Assembly: GCA_022614965.1 (NCBI GenBank)
Contig: JAKEHO010000084.1
Coordinates: 1-40,165, forward strand
Direction: 5' to 3'
Length of the DNA stretch: 40,165 nucleotides
Source of the DNA: Gammaproteobacteria bacterium
GTDB lineage: Bacteria > Pseudomonadota > Gammaproteobacteria > JAKEHO01
Positions within the stretch are counted from its first letter, which is position 1. Each line of letters opens with the position of its first letter. The notes under the pieces are model-generated. The model saw only the letters and a program-made list of their open reading frames with translations. It was not told the DNA's origin and did no database searches. This document shows, piece after piece, positions 16,735 through 23,865 of this stretch. Position numbers and translations under genes: made by a program.

Positions 16735-17678
16735 GGCGCGTTCGGTACGTGGATCTGCTGCAACAATCGCACACCCTCGCCCTCTTCGCTAACCGTAATC
16801 GCGATGGTAACCAATGCGGATCGAGTGGGTGCGCCGGCGTCATAGGTAAACGTGCAAGCTGTCACATGATTGGCTACCAGCGAGGATGTGCCACCCGGTG
16901 AGGTACTCTGCACGGCGGTTATCGGATAGTCCGAGCGACGCGTGATAGTGCCATTGCCCGGATCACATATGAAACTTATGGGCGTGTCCACCACAACGAA
17001 ACGTTGCTGCGGCGAGCTAAAACCAAAGTTCCAAGTCCCAATGTCGCTATTATCAAATCCAAGCGAGGTCGTCGAGGCGGAGGAAATCGTCGCAATATTG
17101 CCATCGTATAGAGTCGATGCGGCAAGATATGCATTCGTGCTGATACCTGCAGCAATCGCATCCGCCACGGTTGCCGGCTGGCCCGTGTTGAAGATCACAA
17201 GGCAGTCAGCTACGCCGCTAATACAGTCTGCCGATCCCGAACCAAGCTGAATATCTGCGACGTTGTCCAACTGACCTAGAACATCGAAAGATGAGGTAGC
17301 GTCTTGTTGGTTAACGTTAAAATTTAGCACAATTCCGCCTCCACCACCGTCTTGCTGTGCTCGATAACGTCCGCCGTCCAACGTGCGTAGAAATTCAAGC
17401 CCACAGAGCATTGTGGGCGTCGATATGTCGGTGGTGCACGTTGCCCCGGTATTAATTCGAAAACTGTTGGCGAGCGAAAGACGCGCCTCACGGGTCATGC
17501 GCTGTAATGCCGTCTCCGCAATATCGACCAGCTGAGCCCTGCGGGTCACATCAAAGAAACTCTCGATTGGGCGCGAGATGTTCATACCAACCACCACCGC
17601 GAGAATGGCGCTGATCATGATCACCACTACCATCTCGATGAGTGTGAAGCCTGCGACGCGTAGGTTCTGCCGATCCAT
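16731..17678 (-). CDS. mshO: MSHA minor pilin-like protein MshO
   Basis: A 315-residue protein with a type IV prepilin leader cleaved in RVAG|FTLIEMVVVIM, Glu at mature position 5, and a long N-terminal helix. A large soluble domain of about 270 residues follows with several cysteines. Length and position after mshD agree with MshO. It resembles PilW/GspJ-type minor pilins, which form the tip-priming complex. The ATG at 17678 shares its last base with the mshD stop region, and its end overlaps mshP by four bases, so mshC-D-O-P appear translationally coupled. Confidence 0.88.
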   Translation of the reverse strand: MDRQNLRVAGFTLIEMVVVIMISAILAVVVGMNISRPIESFFDVTRRAQLVDIAETALQRMTREARLSLANSFRINTGATCTTDISTPTMLCGLEFLRTLDGGRYRAQQDGGGGGIVLNFNVNQQDATSSFDVLGQLDNVADIQLGSGSADCISGVADCLVIFNTGQPATVADAIAAGISTNAYLAASTLYDGNIATISSASTTSLGFDNSDIGTWNFGFSSPQQRFVVVDTPISFICDPGNGTITRRSDYPITAVQSTSPGGTSSLVANHVTACTFTYDAGAPTRSALVTIAITVSEEGEGVRLLQQIHVPNAP

Positions 17679-18229
17679 CAGTAGTTAGCCCGGAAACCTG
17701 AGAGTCTCACAGTATCGGGCAGCGCCGGATGAGATACGGCTACATTGACGAGTAATGCCTGACCTGCATTCCCGGTAAGCCCATTCAAACTAACAGTCGC
17801 ATCATCGAGGACGTTGACTGTCACTGAGTACGCCTCAAGACCTGCAATCAAGTTGTTATTCTGATCCACGGCTCCGGTGTTCGTAAGGCCGTCATAATCG
17901 CAGATATCATCATAGGTGCTTCGAGTCTCCATAGTCACCCCATTGGTTGTATTGCCTGAGCAGCTTGTGCATCCACTCGATACGCAGAGCGTCGGGCAAT
18001 CAACAGCAGAGGCGAAGTCATTTGGATCGCAAAATGGCCGGAGCAAGATCTCTTCGACGTAAGACTGGGCAATGGCATCGGCTTGTTCCTGGACCATCGG
18101 ATCAGCACTGCGACGGGTCACGTCGCTAACCAGTAAAATGATCGTCGAGGTGGCAACGGCGATGACCACCATGGCGACGACCAACTCGATCAAGGTCAAT
18201 CCGGATTGTCGATCACGAATTTGCTTCAT
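17678..18229 (-). CDS. mshD: MSHA minor pilin-like protein MshD
   Basis: A 183-residue prepilin. The leader ends at RQSG|LTLIELVVAMVVIAVA, with the conserved Glu5 and a hydrophobic helix. The soluble part has an unusual run of five cysteines within about 25 residues (RPFCDP, VDCPTLCVSSGCTSC), which could form disulfides in the periplasm. Position between mshC and mshO and the PilV/GspI-like size support MshD. The ATG at 18229 overlaps the mshC stop by four bases. Confidence 0.88.
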   Translation of the reverse strand: MKQIRDRQSGLTLIELVVAMVVIAVATSTIILLVSDVTRRSADPMVQEQADAIAQSYVEEILLRPFCDPNDFASAVDCPTLCVSSGCTSCSGNTTNGVTMETRSTYDDICDYDGLTNTGAVDQNNNLIAGLEAYSVTVNVLDDATVSLNGLTGNAGQALLVNVAVSHPALPDTVRLSGFRANY

Positions 18230-18771
18230 GGTAGGCGCGTAAAACCCGTTTCGGGCTCTACCTGTATTAACCGAGAGCCGATCGTAATCACGAGATCAGT
18301 CGGATTCACGATCAACGTTCCGTTCGCATCGTCACGGCGAGGCCGACCAATCTTGTCGAAATAAAATGCCCTGTTACCTACCGTCACGCTATCCGGCGCA
18401 CTGTTGGTGAATGGCCCGCCTCCTGGCCGCGCTACTGCCGTTACTGGGTTGGTGTGATTGGCAGGCACGCAGACAGCCCATTGTCCCACGCTATAGCCTG
18501 TGCTGTTAAATCTCACATGAATGTCACACCCTGATACGATGGCCAGCTTCTGCGCGTACCTTACCGCTGCAAGTGACTCTTCAAAAAAACCGCGCTCTTC
18601 AAAAACATCTTTGCTGAAAAAACGCGGGATCGTAAATGCCGCGAGGATCCCCATCAAAGTGACAACAAGCACGAGCTCAACCAACGTGTACCCTTCCTCC
18701 AAGCGGCCTATCCTCGATGTGTCCTTCGGATCCACCAGGACCTCCGTACCATCAATCTCCGTAGAAGTCAT
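18226..18771 (-). CDS. mshC: MSHA minor pilin-like protein MshC
   Basis: A prepilin of 181 residues from ATG 18771. The cleavage motif is EEG|YTLVELVLVVTLMGILAAFTIPRF with Glu5 (landmark: GYTLVELV). The soluble domain looks like GspH/FimT, with RYAQKLAIVSGCDIHVRFN and a C-terminal ITIGSRLIQVEPETG. From the ATG the leader would be 27 residues, long for this family. A TTG at 18702 preceded by GAGGA nine bases upstream would give a four-residue leader and may be the real start. The frame is open to 18984 but that part overlaps the preceding gene. It lies 40 bases after the O-antigen-ligase-like gene. Confidence 0.85.
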   Translation of the reverse strand: MTSTEIDGTEVLVDPKDTSRIGRLEEGYTLVELVLVVTLMGILAAFTIPRFFSKDVFEERGFFEESLAAVRYAQKLAIVSGCDIHVRFNSTGYSVGQWAVCVPANHTNPVTAVARPGGGPFTNSAPDSVTVGNRAFYFDKIGRPRRDDANGTLIVNPTDLVITIGSRLIQVEPETGFTRLP

Positions 18772-18811
18772 TGAAACACGTCGTATACCAACGCACGGGG
18801 TAGCCCACGGT

Positions 18812-20782
18812 TCAATGTGCTGAAAAATACATCTTGGCGGCAGCGTTTCGCCACCACTCTTCCCACGCACGAACCTGCTGTTCAATGCGCTCTGAGCCTT
18901 TGACATCACCCTGCTCGCGTCGCAACTGTGCAAGATAGCGTGCGTAGGGAAGGATCTGCGGATCGTTAGGAAACCGGTAAGCAAGCCCTGCCTCTAATAA
19001 CTGTAACGCCTCTGTTTTCTCCCCCCGAGCTGCCAGCAACCTGGCATAGGAGAGCCGCGCTGGATAGTGTCGCGGGTCCATCGCAAGGGTTGTCTTATAG
19101 GCCTCGTTCGCCCGTTCAACCCATTTTTCTCCAGAAAGTTCTGGATTGTCCTGATAGAGCATTGCGCGGCCGAACTCAGCATTGGACTCGAAGGGGTTCA
19201 TTACCTTCGCGCGCTCCAACGCGACGCTCGCCATGTCATAGAACTCTTGACGCCTTGCATCATTGCGCTGCGGCAAGGCACGAATGGCCTCCATGTACAA
19301 GAGGGCCCGTGCGTATTGAATATCCGAGGTATCGAATAACTGTTCAGCCCTATTCAATGATTGCTCTGCGGCGCCCAGATCGCCGGCAATCAGCGCTTCC
19401 TTTCCCTTTACATAAAAATGTTCCATCGCACTATAGGAGGCCAAGAGGCTGACCGGGAACATCAACGCAATGACCACCAACGCGTAGAACGCCTTATTGC
19501 CCAAGATCACCGAAGGTCTGGCGTACCATACCGTTGCATCAGGGGCGCACGCCAATGCAGCGAATCGACCTAACATGAACCCCAGCGGAATCAGGATGGC
19601 GAGGATGTAAAAATTGTAATCGAAAAAGCTATGGGCAGCGACAGCTAACATGCCGGCAAAAAGACCCGTCACCTCCATCCGCTTCTCGTCGGCGACATCC
19701 TTTGATCGAAGTACCGCGAGATACATCCAAACGACAGACAACCCTAACCAAAGCAGCAATAACACGCCCGGATACCCCAGCTCTATCCAGAACTGTAAGT
19801 AATCGTTGTGAACGTACTGCAATGAACTGAGATCTTCGACAGGGCTATAGGCCGGATAGGCGAGACCGAACGTCGATGGACCGAGCCCGTACCACGGGGC
19901 ATCGCGAAGAAGCTCTGCCGAGGCATGCCAGATCACGGAGCGTTGCTGGATGGATGCATCGCCTGCATCATTAGGGTCCAGCATAACCTGCATCGAACCC
20001 ATGGCGCTTTCGAATCGATCCGTCAGCACCCCGCCTGTTTGGAGGTTGGCAAGGCCAAATGCGACGAATGCCAAGACCATGACAATGGCAGGGTAGCGCA
20101 CGGGGACACGCCGAACCGCCGAGAGAACCAATACGGCAATCGCTGCCCAAAACCCCAACAACCCACCGCGACTCAGTGTCATCGCGATAGCGCTGTACAA
20201 ACAAAAGAGGGTGAGCGCTGACAAGATGACACGACTTGTTAAACGTTCGACCGGCGCCCTAACCAGAAAATACGCCGATAAGGGTACGGCGACGAGATTT
20301 AAAAAGGCCGCATTGGTATTCTGCTGAACGAAGAGCGACTTGGGGGGGCTATGCGCGAGGAGGCTCTGATAGATAGAAATCAATGCAAGCATCAGGGCAA
20401 GGGCGGTGAGTCCAGCGACCAATCCTCGCCAGAAGCGCTCCGGGTCCGGCAGCCAGGTATACAGCCAGAATGCCAGTGGCAGGCTGCCCACCAAGAAAAA
20501 ACCCATGAGGCTCACGTACTGAACGGGGCTCAAGAACACGGATAATCCCATCCACAGCCAAAGCAGACTCAAGGGGACACTTACCGGGTTCAAGGGAAGC
20601 CTCACGCCGCGCTCATGGGAAGCACAAAGCGCAACGCCTAACAGAATCAGTTGCAGGGGTGTTGCGAGGGCAACGCCGACAAACCCCGCTTCGGCAAGGA
20701 CAATGGCCGTGATGATCGCGCCCCCCGCAAGGCCGACGGGCAGCGCAGTCGCCAGAAGTCGGGCTTTAAGCATTGCTCGCAA
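18812..20782 (-). CDS. O-antigen ligase/PglL-like membrane protein with C-terminal TPRs, candidate pilin oligosaccharyltransferase
   Basis: A 656-residue integral membrane protein. About eleven to twelve hydrophobic helices fill residues 1-440. A Wzy_C/O-antigen ligase core is recognisable by SRGGLLGFWAAIAVLVLS, the periplasmic loop GLGPSTFGLAYPAYSP and the hallmark YVHNDYLQFWIELGYPG with the conserved histidine. The last 200 residues are soluble TPR-like repeats (AEQSLNRAEQLF, AYKTTLAMDPRHYPARLSYARLLA). The family includes WaaL ligases, Wzy polymerases and type IV pilin O-oligosaccharyltransferases (PglL, TfpO/PilO), which share this motif. Being inserted between the major pilin gene and the minor pilin genes points to pilin glycosylation; that is inference. 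Starts possible at 20782 or 20773. It is downstream of the mshA terminator and upstream of mshC. Confidence 0.85.
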   Translation of the reverse strand: MRAMLKARLLATALPVGLAGGAIITAIVLAEAGFVGVALATPLQLILLGVALCASHERGVRLPLNPVSVPLSLLWLWMGLSVFLSPVQYVSLMGFFLVGSLPLAFWLYTWLPDPERFWRGLVAGLTALALMLALISIYQSLLAHSPPKSLFVQQNTNAAFLNLVAVPLSAYFLVRAPVERLTSRVILSALTLFCLYSAIAMTLSRGGLLGFWAAIAVLVLSAVRRVPVRYPAIVMVLAFVAFGLANLQTGGVLTDRFESAMGSMQVMLDPNDAGDASIQQRSVIWHASAELLRDAPWYGLGPSTFGLAYPAYSPVEDLSSLQYVHNDYLQFWIELGYPGVLLLLWLGLSVVWMYLAVLRSKDVADEKRMEVTGLFAGMLAVAAHSFFDYNFYILAILIPLGFMLGRFAALACAPDATVWYARPSVILGNKAFYALVVIALMFPVSLLASYSAMEHFYVKGKEALIAGDLGAAEQSLNRAEQLFDTSDIQYARALLYMEAIRALPQRNDARRQEFYDMASVALERAKVMNPFESNAEFGRAMLYQDNPELSGEKWVERANEAYKTTLAMDPRHYPARLSYARLLAARGEKTEALQLLEAGLAYRFPNDPQILPYARYLAQLRREQGDVKGSERIEQQVRAWEEWWRNAAAKMYFSAH

Positions 20783-20824
20783 CGCGCTTCAGACGCGGTA
20801 ATGCCGCCGATGAACGTGATTTAG

Positions 20825-20853
20825 AAAAAGCAGGGGCCGGCAAGCCGGCCCCT
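20825..20853 (-). terminator. Intrinsic terminator after mshA
   Basis: On the minus strand a perfect ten-base-pair GC-rich stem (AGGGGCCGGC / GCCGGCCCCT, bases 20853-20832) with a two-base TT loop is followed by GC and then five Ts (20829-20825). It lies 57 bases beyond the mshA stop codon and before the next gene. It would end most mshA transcripts while allowing read-through to the ligase-like gene and mshC-D-O-P. Confidence 0.85.
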
Positions 20854-20862
20854 GATGCGCTA

Positions 20863-20879
20863 GGTCGGTATCACCGACC
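20863..20879 (-). other. Second hairpin in the mshA 3' region
   Basis: GGTCGGT and ACCGACC form a seven-base-pair stem with a three-base loop, between the mshA stop and the terminator. It has no T-tract. It may protect the mshA mRNA 3' end or act with the terminator. Confidence 0.5.
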
Positions 20880-20910
20880 GCTCGCCTACCGCGTAATGAT
20901 AGGCAGAAGA

Positions 20911-21354
20911 CTAGCAGTTAGTCTTGTCGACCGTAATGGTGGGTGATCCACCCGCAGCGGCCGCGGTATAGGTTACGCTGCAGTTTGCGGGCGTCGTCGA
21001 CCCGTCCTTCGTAAATCGCCAGAGGGCACCCACAGCAGCCCCGGTAAACCCGGTGATGTCCTGCAATGACGCTTGAATGCCGGCCAAATTAGCGGTTGGG
21101 TAACGCTCCACCATGGTGACCACCTGGCCTTCCATCGTGACGCTAGCGCCCGTCGATGTTCCGCTTGCGAGCTGTAAGGAATGCGCCAGTGCAGAGGCAC
21201 TTCGAACGCTGCCGGCGAGCCCATCCACGGTCGCCTGACGGGCCTGGATCTCGAGATTTGCGAAACGGGGGAGTGCAAAGGCCGCTAGGATCCCCAAGAT
21301 GGTGATCACAACGACCAATTCAATAAGGGTAAAACCCTGCTGTTGAAGTTTCAT
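20911..21354 (-). CDS. mshA: MSHA major pilin MshA
   Basis: A 147-residue type IV pilin with a six-residue basic leader and cleavage in QQQG|FTLIELVVVITILGI. Glu5 is present and a curved hydrophobic helix extends to ALPRFANLEIQARQATVDGLAGSV (landmarks only). The compact C-terminal domain ends in a disulfide loop between Cys125 and Cys147, the last residue. This is the size and layout of MSHA major pilins; V. cholerae-type MshB is the nearest alternative, but only one such pilin is present and it has the strongest expression signals. The ribosome binding site AAAGGAGA (21368-21361) stands six bases before the ATG. It is flanked by its own promoter region and terminator. Confidence 0.92.
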   Translation of the reverse strand: MKLQQQGFTLIELVVVITILGILAAFALPRFANLEIQARQATVDGLAGSVRSASALAHSLQLASGTSTGASVTMEGQVVTMVERYPTANLAGIQASLQDITGFTGAAVGALWRFTKDGSTTPANCSVTYTAAAAGGSPTITVDKTNC

Positions 21355-21360
21355 GTCGAC

Positions 21361-21440
21361 TCTCCTTTGGGCCGCAGCCCAATTAAGACGAATGATAGAG
21401 CCAAGGGCTCTGGGTGGGAGCCTGCCGCAGCCGGCTCCGG
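21361..21440 (-). promoter_or_regulatory. Structured mshA leader with three hairpins and strong RBS
   Basis: The predicted 86-nt leader holds three six-base-pair hairpins on the minus strand. They are GGAGCC/GGCTCC (21438-21417, ten-base loop) at the extreme 5' end, AGAGCC/GGCTCT (21411-21397, three-base loop), and TTGGGC/GCCCAA (21382-21367, four-base loop). The last overlaps the upstream edge of the Shine-Dalgarno sequence AAAGGAGA (21368-21361). A 5'-terminal hairpin and a hairpin abutting the ribosome site are known ways to stabilise highly expressed mRNAs. The role here is inferred. Confidence 0.5.
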
Positions 21441-21447
21441 AAGGGTA

Positions 21448-21476
21448 ATCATGGTTGACTACTGCCGTGTATTCAA
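21448..21476 (-). promoter_or_regulatory. Candidate sigma-70 promoter of mshA
   Basis: On the minus strand TTGAAT (21476-21471) and CATGAT (21453-21448) are separated by 17 bases. The likely transcription start is near 21441. With that start the nearest CRP-like palindrome is centred at about -71.5, a classical class I position. The -10 matches the consensus at four of six positions, so it would be expected to need an activator. Confidence 0.5.
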
Positions 21477-21504
21477 GGTGTTAGGTTGATCTGATTATTC
21501 GATC

Positions 21505-21520
21505 TGTGAAGCGGGTCACA
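21505..21520. promoter_or_regulatory. CRP/Vfr-like binding site 1 upstream of mshA
   Basis: A perfect half-site palindrome TGTGA-N6-TCACA, extended by a matching C and G on either side (CTGTGA...TCACAG). It is centred at 21512.5, 158 bases upstream of the mshA ATG. The spacing and both half-sites equal the CRP consensus. Confidence 0.7.
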
Positions 21521-21575
21521 GACTTTTTTTAACGCGCAACTAAAAACGATGGGAACCGATTTTCACCGCGCAATC

Positions 21576-21591
21576 TGCGAACTCCGTCACA
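21576..21591. promoter_or_regulatory. CRP/Vfr-like binding site 2 upstream of mshA
   Basis: TGCGA-N6-TCACA, one mismatch from the CRP half-site consensus, in the same extended context ATCTGCGAA...TCACAGT as sites 1 and 3. It is centred at 21583.5, 71 bases from site 1. Confidence 0.55.
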
Positions 21592-21665
21592 GTCTGGGAA
21601 CACCTTGGAAGAATAGAAAATAATGAAATCGCACTCACGACGGGGTCGTTGAGGATCGTGTGATC

Positions 21666-21681
21666 TGTGAATTGCGTCACA
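21666..21681. promoter_or_regulatory. CRP/Vfr-like binding site 3 upstream of mshA
   Basis: A perfect TGTGA-N6-TCACA palindrome in the context GATCTGTGAA...TCACAGT, centred at 21673.5, 90 bases from site 2. It lies just beyond the stop codon of the upstream membrane-protein gene, so the whole 342-base mshA upstream gap is used by regulatory sites and the leader. Confidence 0.65.
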
Positions 21682-21696
21682 GTTTTGATCGACTGA

Positions 21697-22326
21697 CTAG
21701 CGCAGGAAGGCTAAAAGCGTCGCTGTCACGTAGAGGCTCCCCGCCATGACTATCAGCCCCACCAGGCGGTGTCGAGAGGAAAAGAGGCGATCCAGCTCCC
21801 CATGGGGTGCATCTAACGGGTCAAGCACGCTATCGGTCCTAATCCACCGATTCATCCAGGACTCAAAACCCTTAAGGAGGCTCGGCCGCACAATGACGAT
21901 GATGCCGACAATGAGCGTGCAGAGGCTGCCCAGAATGACAAACATCACGACGCTCTCCACAAGCCAGGTCATAATGATGTCTTCGTGCACGCCGAGGGAT
22001 TTTGAGGCAACGCCTACGCCCTCGAAATTGATTAGCAGCATCAACAGCGTATAGAGGGCTGCTATGACAATGACGGCACCCACAAACACATGCTTACGGT
22101 AAAAATAGCGCTCGATCCGCCAGGGATCCTCCAAGGGTGACAGCCACCGCTCGGATGAAACCCATCGGTTCAAGACATTCCCCGCACGCACCATGCTGCC
22201 CGGCGCAAAAAACATCAAGACGCCTGCCAACAAGGTGACAACACTAAAGATAAAAAGACACATGAGGGCAACATCAATCATGGCGGCGAGAAGAATAAGG
22301 ATGAAAGGCGTGCCGTTGACGCGCAA
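21697..22326 (-). CDS. Internally duplicated four-helix membrane protein in the msh locus
   Basis: A 209-residue protein of unknown function with two similar halves. Each half has a hydrophobic helix, a short loop and a second helix. In the first half the loop runs RAGNVLNRWVSSERWLSPLEDP, RIERYFYRKHVFVG; in the second KGFESWMNRWIRTDSVLDPLDAP, ELDRLFSSRHRLVG. Shared features are (M/L)NRW(V/I), (L/D)xPL(E/D)(D/A)P and an R/YxxxxRH segment before the next helix. It occupies the place of mshF/mshB between mshG and mshA but does not resemble them. The first start is TTG at 22326; ATG at 22281 is a good alternative that keeps all helices. Confidence 0.75.
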   Translation of the reverse strand: MRVNGTPFILILLAAMIDVALMCLFIFSVVTLLAGVLMFFAPGSMVRAGNVLNRWVSSERWLSPLEDPWRIERYFYRKHVFVGAVIVIAALYTLLMLLINFEGVGVASKSLGVHEDIIMTWLVESVVMFVILGSLCTLIVGIIVIVRPSLLKGFESWMNRWIRTDSVLDPLDAPHGELDRLFSSRHRLVGLIVMAGSLYVTATLLAFLR

Positions 22327-22462
22327 CCAGTGTAATGCGGGCTGAAGATAGTAAGATTCAGCTCAATCTTGCCTCTGCTCCATCGCACGCGCTGAGCGTG
22401 AGTGGACTCACCGTGAGCCAGCCCTTAATCACGCTACGCACGGTGGCCAGCGGGACATTTTA

Positions 22463-23692
22463 TTAAGTGGCGCCACCCAGCTTGACGCTCGCCAGATCCC
22501 ACATGGGCAGGAATACCCCCAGTGCCAGAATCAATACGATAACACCAATGGCCGTGATCAAGACCGGCTCAATGGCAGCACTGAGATTCTTAATCTCTAA
22601 GTCCACCTCCCGCTCATAAAATCCGGCAACTTCCGACAACAATTCGTCCACGGAACCTGTTTCCTCACCTACGGCAATCATTTGCAATACCATCGGCGTG
22701 AACATATCGGTAACAGCCGCGGTACGGGTTAACGTCTCTCCTCGCTCGATCCCGTTTCGCATACGAAGGATGTGGTCTCCGACATATTCGTTATCCACGC
22801 CTTTGGCAACGACGGTCAGCGCCTGGACCAGCGGCACCCCTGAGGCCAGCGCCATAGAAAATGACCTGGCAAAACGTGCAAGCGTAGCGCGTTTGATGAT
22901 GCTGCCGATTATCGGGATCGTCAATTTGAACTTATCCCAGTTATACCGGCCCTGCTCAGTTTTTATGTACAGCTGTGCCGCAACGATGAGTATCGCCAGC
23001 CCAACGAGGATCACGGGCCAATACGTCACAGTGAAATCGGACGCACCGAGGATAACACGCGTCGGCCAAGGTAACGGCACATTCTGTCGCTCAAACACCT
23101 TGGCAAAGGCAGGGATGACAAAGACATTAATCACACTCACCGCAATGGCAATCGCAATCATGACAAACATTGGATAACGCAATGCCGTCTTGATCCGGTC
23201 ACGTGTGTCCTTTTCAAATTCAAGGAACTGAGCGATGCGAAGAAATGCCTCATCCAAGCGTCCAGTATTCTCGCCCACACGCACCATACTGACATACAGC
23301 GTAGAGAATAACTGGGTATGTCGCGCCAGAGCACTCGAGAGGTCCCGACCTGATTCGAGGCTCGCCTGAATATCTTTTAGCGTATCAACCAGTTTCTGGT
23401 TACCTGTCGATGAGATGAGCCCGACCATGGCCTTGGTGATGGGCACCCCTGAACGCAGGAGCGTGTACATTTGCCGGCTAAACAAGGCAAGTTCCGTAAG
23501 GTCGGGGGCCTTGCCCAGGCGCACCATGGCTTTCCCGATCTTATCTTGCCGTCGGACTTTCTCGGCGATATCAATTGGCGTGATACCGGTATTAAATAAC
23601 TGCGTCGCCACTGCATCGCTGGAGCCAGCATCAATATCGCCCTGGATTAAGTCACCCCGTCGACTACGCCCTTTGTAATGATAGATCGGCAT
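22463..23692 (-). CDS. mshG: MSHA inner-membrane platform protein MshG (GspF/PilC family)
   Basis: A 409-residue polytopic protein with two T2SSF domains (about 70-190 and 275-395). Each carries the family pattern ending in VG(E)xTG: VRVGENTGRLDEAFLRIAQFLE in the first and IAVGEETGSVDELLSEVAGFYE in the second (landmarks). Three main membrane helices lie near 170-195, 215-240 and 370-395. It starts MPIYHYKGRSRRGD, typical of the family. It couples MshE to pilin insertion or extraction in the inner membrane. A 173-base gap separates it from mshE, in which I see no gene. Confidence 0.95.
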   Translation of the reverse strand: MPIYHYKGRSRRGDLIQGDIDAGSSDAVATQLFNTGITPIDIAEKVRRQDKIGKAMVRLGKAPDLTELALFSRQMYTLLRSGVPITKAMVGLISSTGNQKLVDTLKDIQASLESGRDLSSALARHTQLFSTLYVSMVRVGENTGRLDEAFLRIAQFLEFEKDTRDRIKTALRYPMFVMIAIAIAVSVINVFVIPAFAKVFERQNVPLPWPTRVILGASDFTVTYWPVILVGLAILIVAAQLYIKTEQGRYNWDKFKLTIPIIGSIIKRATLARFARSFSMALASGVPLVQALTVVAKGVDNEYVGDHILRMRNGIERGETLTRTAAVTDMFTPMVLQMIAVGEETGSVDELLSEVAGFYEREVDLEIKNLSAAIEPVLITAIGVIVLILALGVFLPMWDLASVKLGGAT

Positions 23693-23865
23693 GGTGATCC
23701 AACCCCTTGGTGTCTTGAAGGATGTGCGAATAACGCGTCATGCCGGCGGGTTGTTCAGCTGTTTGTAGCTCAGCCTAATGCCGGTTTATCGATGCTAGAA
23801 AATCATCAATTGTCCTGAATCAAGCCAACGGCCGGCTAGATTCATGTCCTTGGTATCCGACTACA

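Noticed and set aside
18772..18984. Upstream extension of mshC to 18984
   Set aside because: It overlaps the 3' end of the preceding membrane-protein gene in another frame, lacks prepilin character and would put the cleavage site about 98 residues in.
21355..21696. Sigma-54 (-24/-12) promoter upstream of mshA
   Set aside because: No TGGCAC-N5-TTGCT-like element was found on the minus strand, so I favour the sigma-70/CRP reading.
23693..23865. Possible small gene between mshE and mshG
   Set aside because: No open frame with a start and ribosome site of useful length on the minus strand; treated as a spacer.
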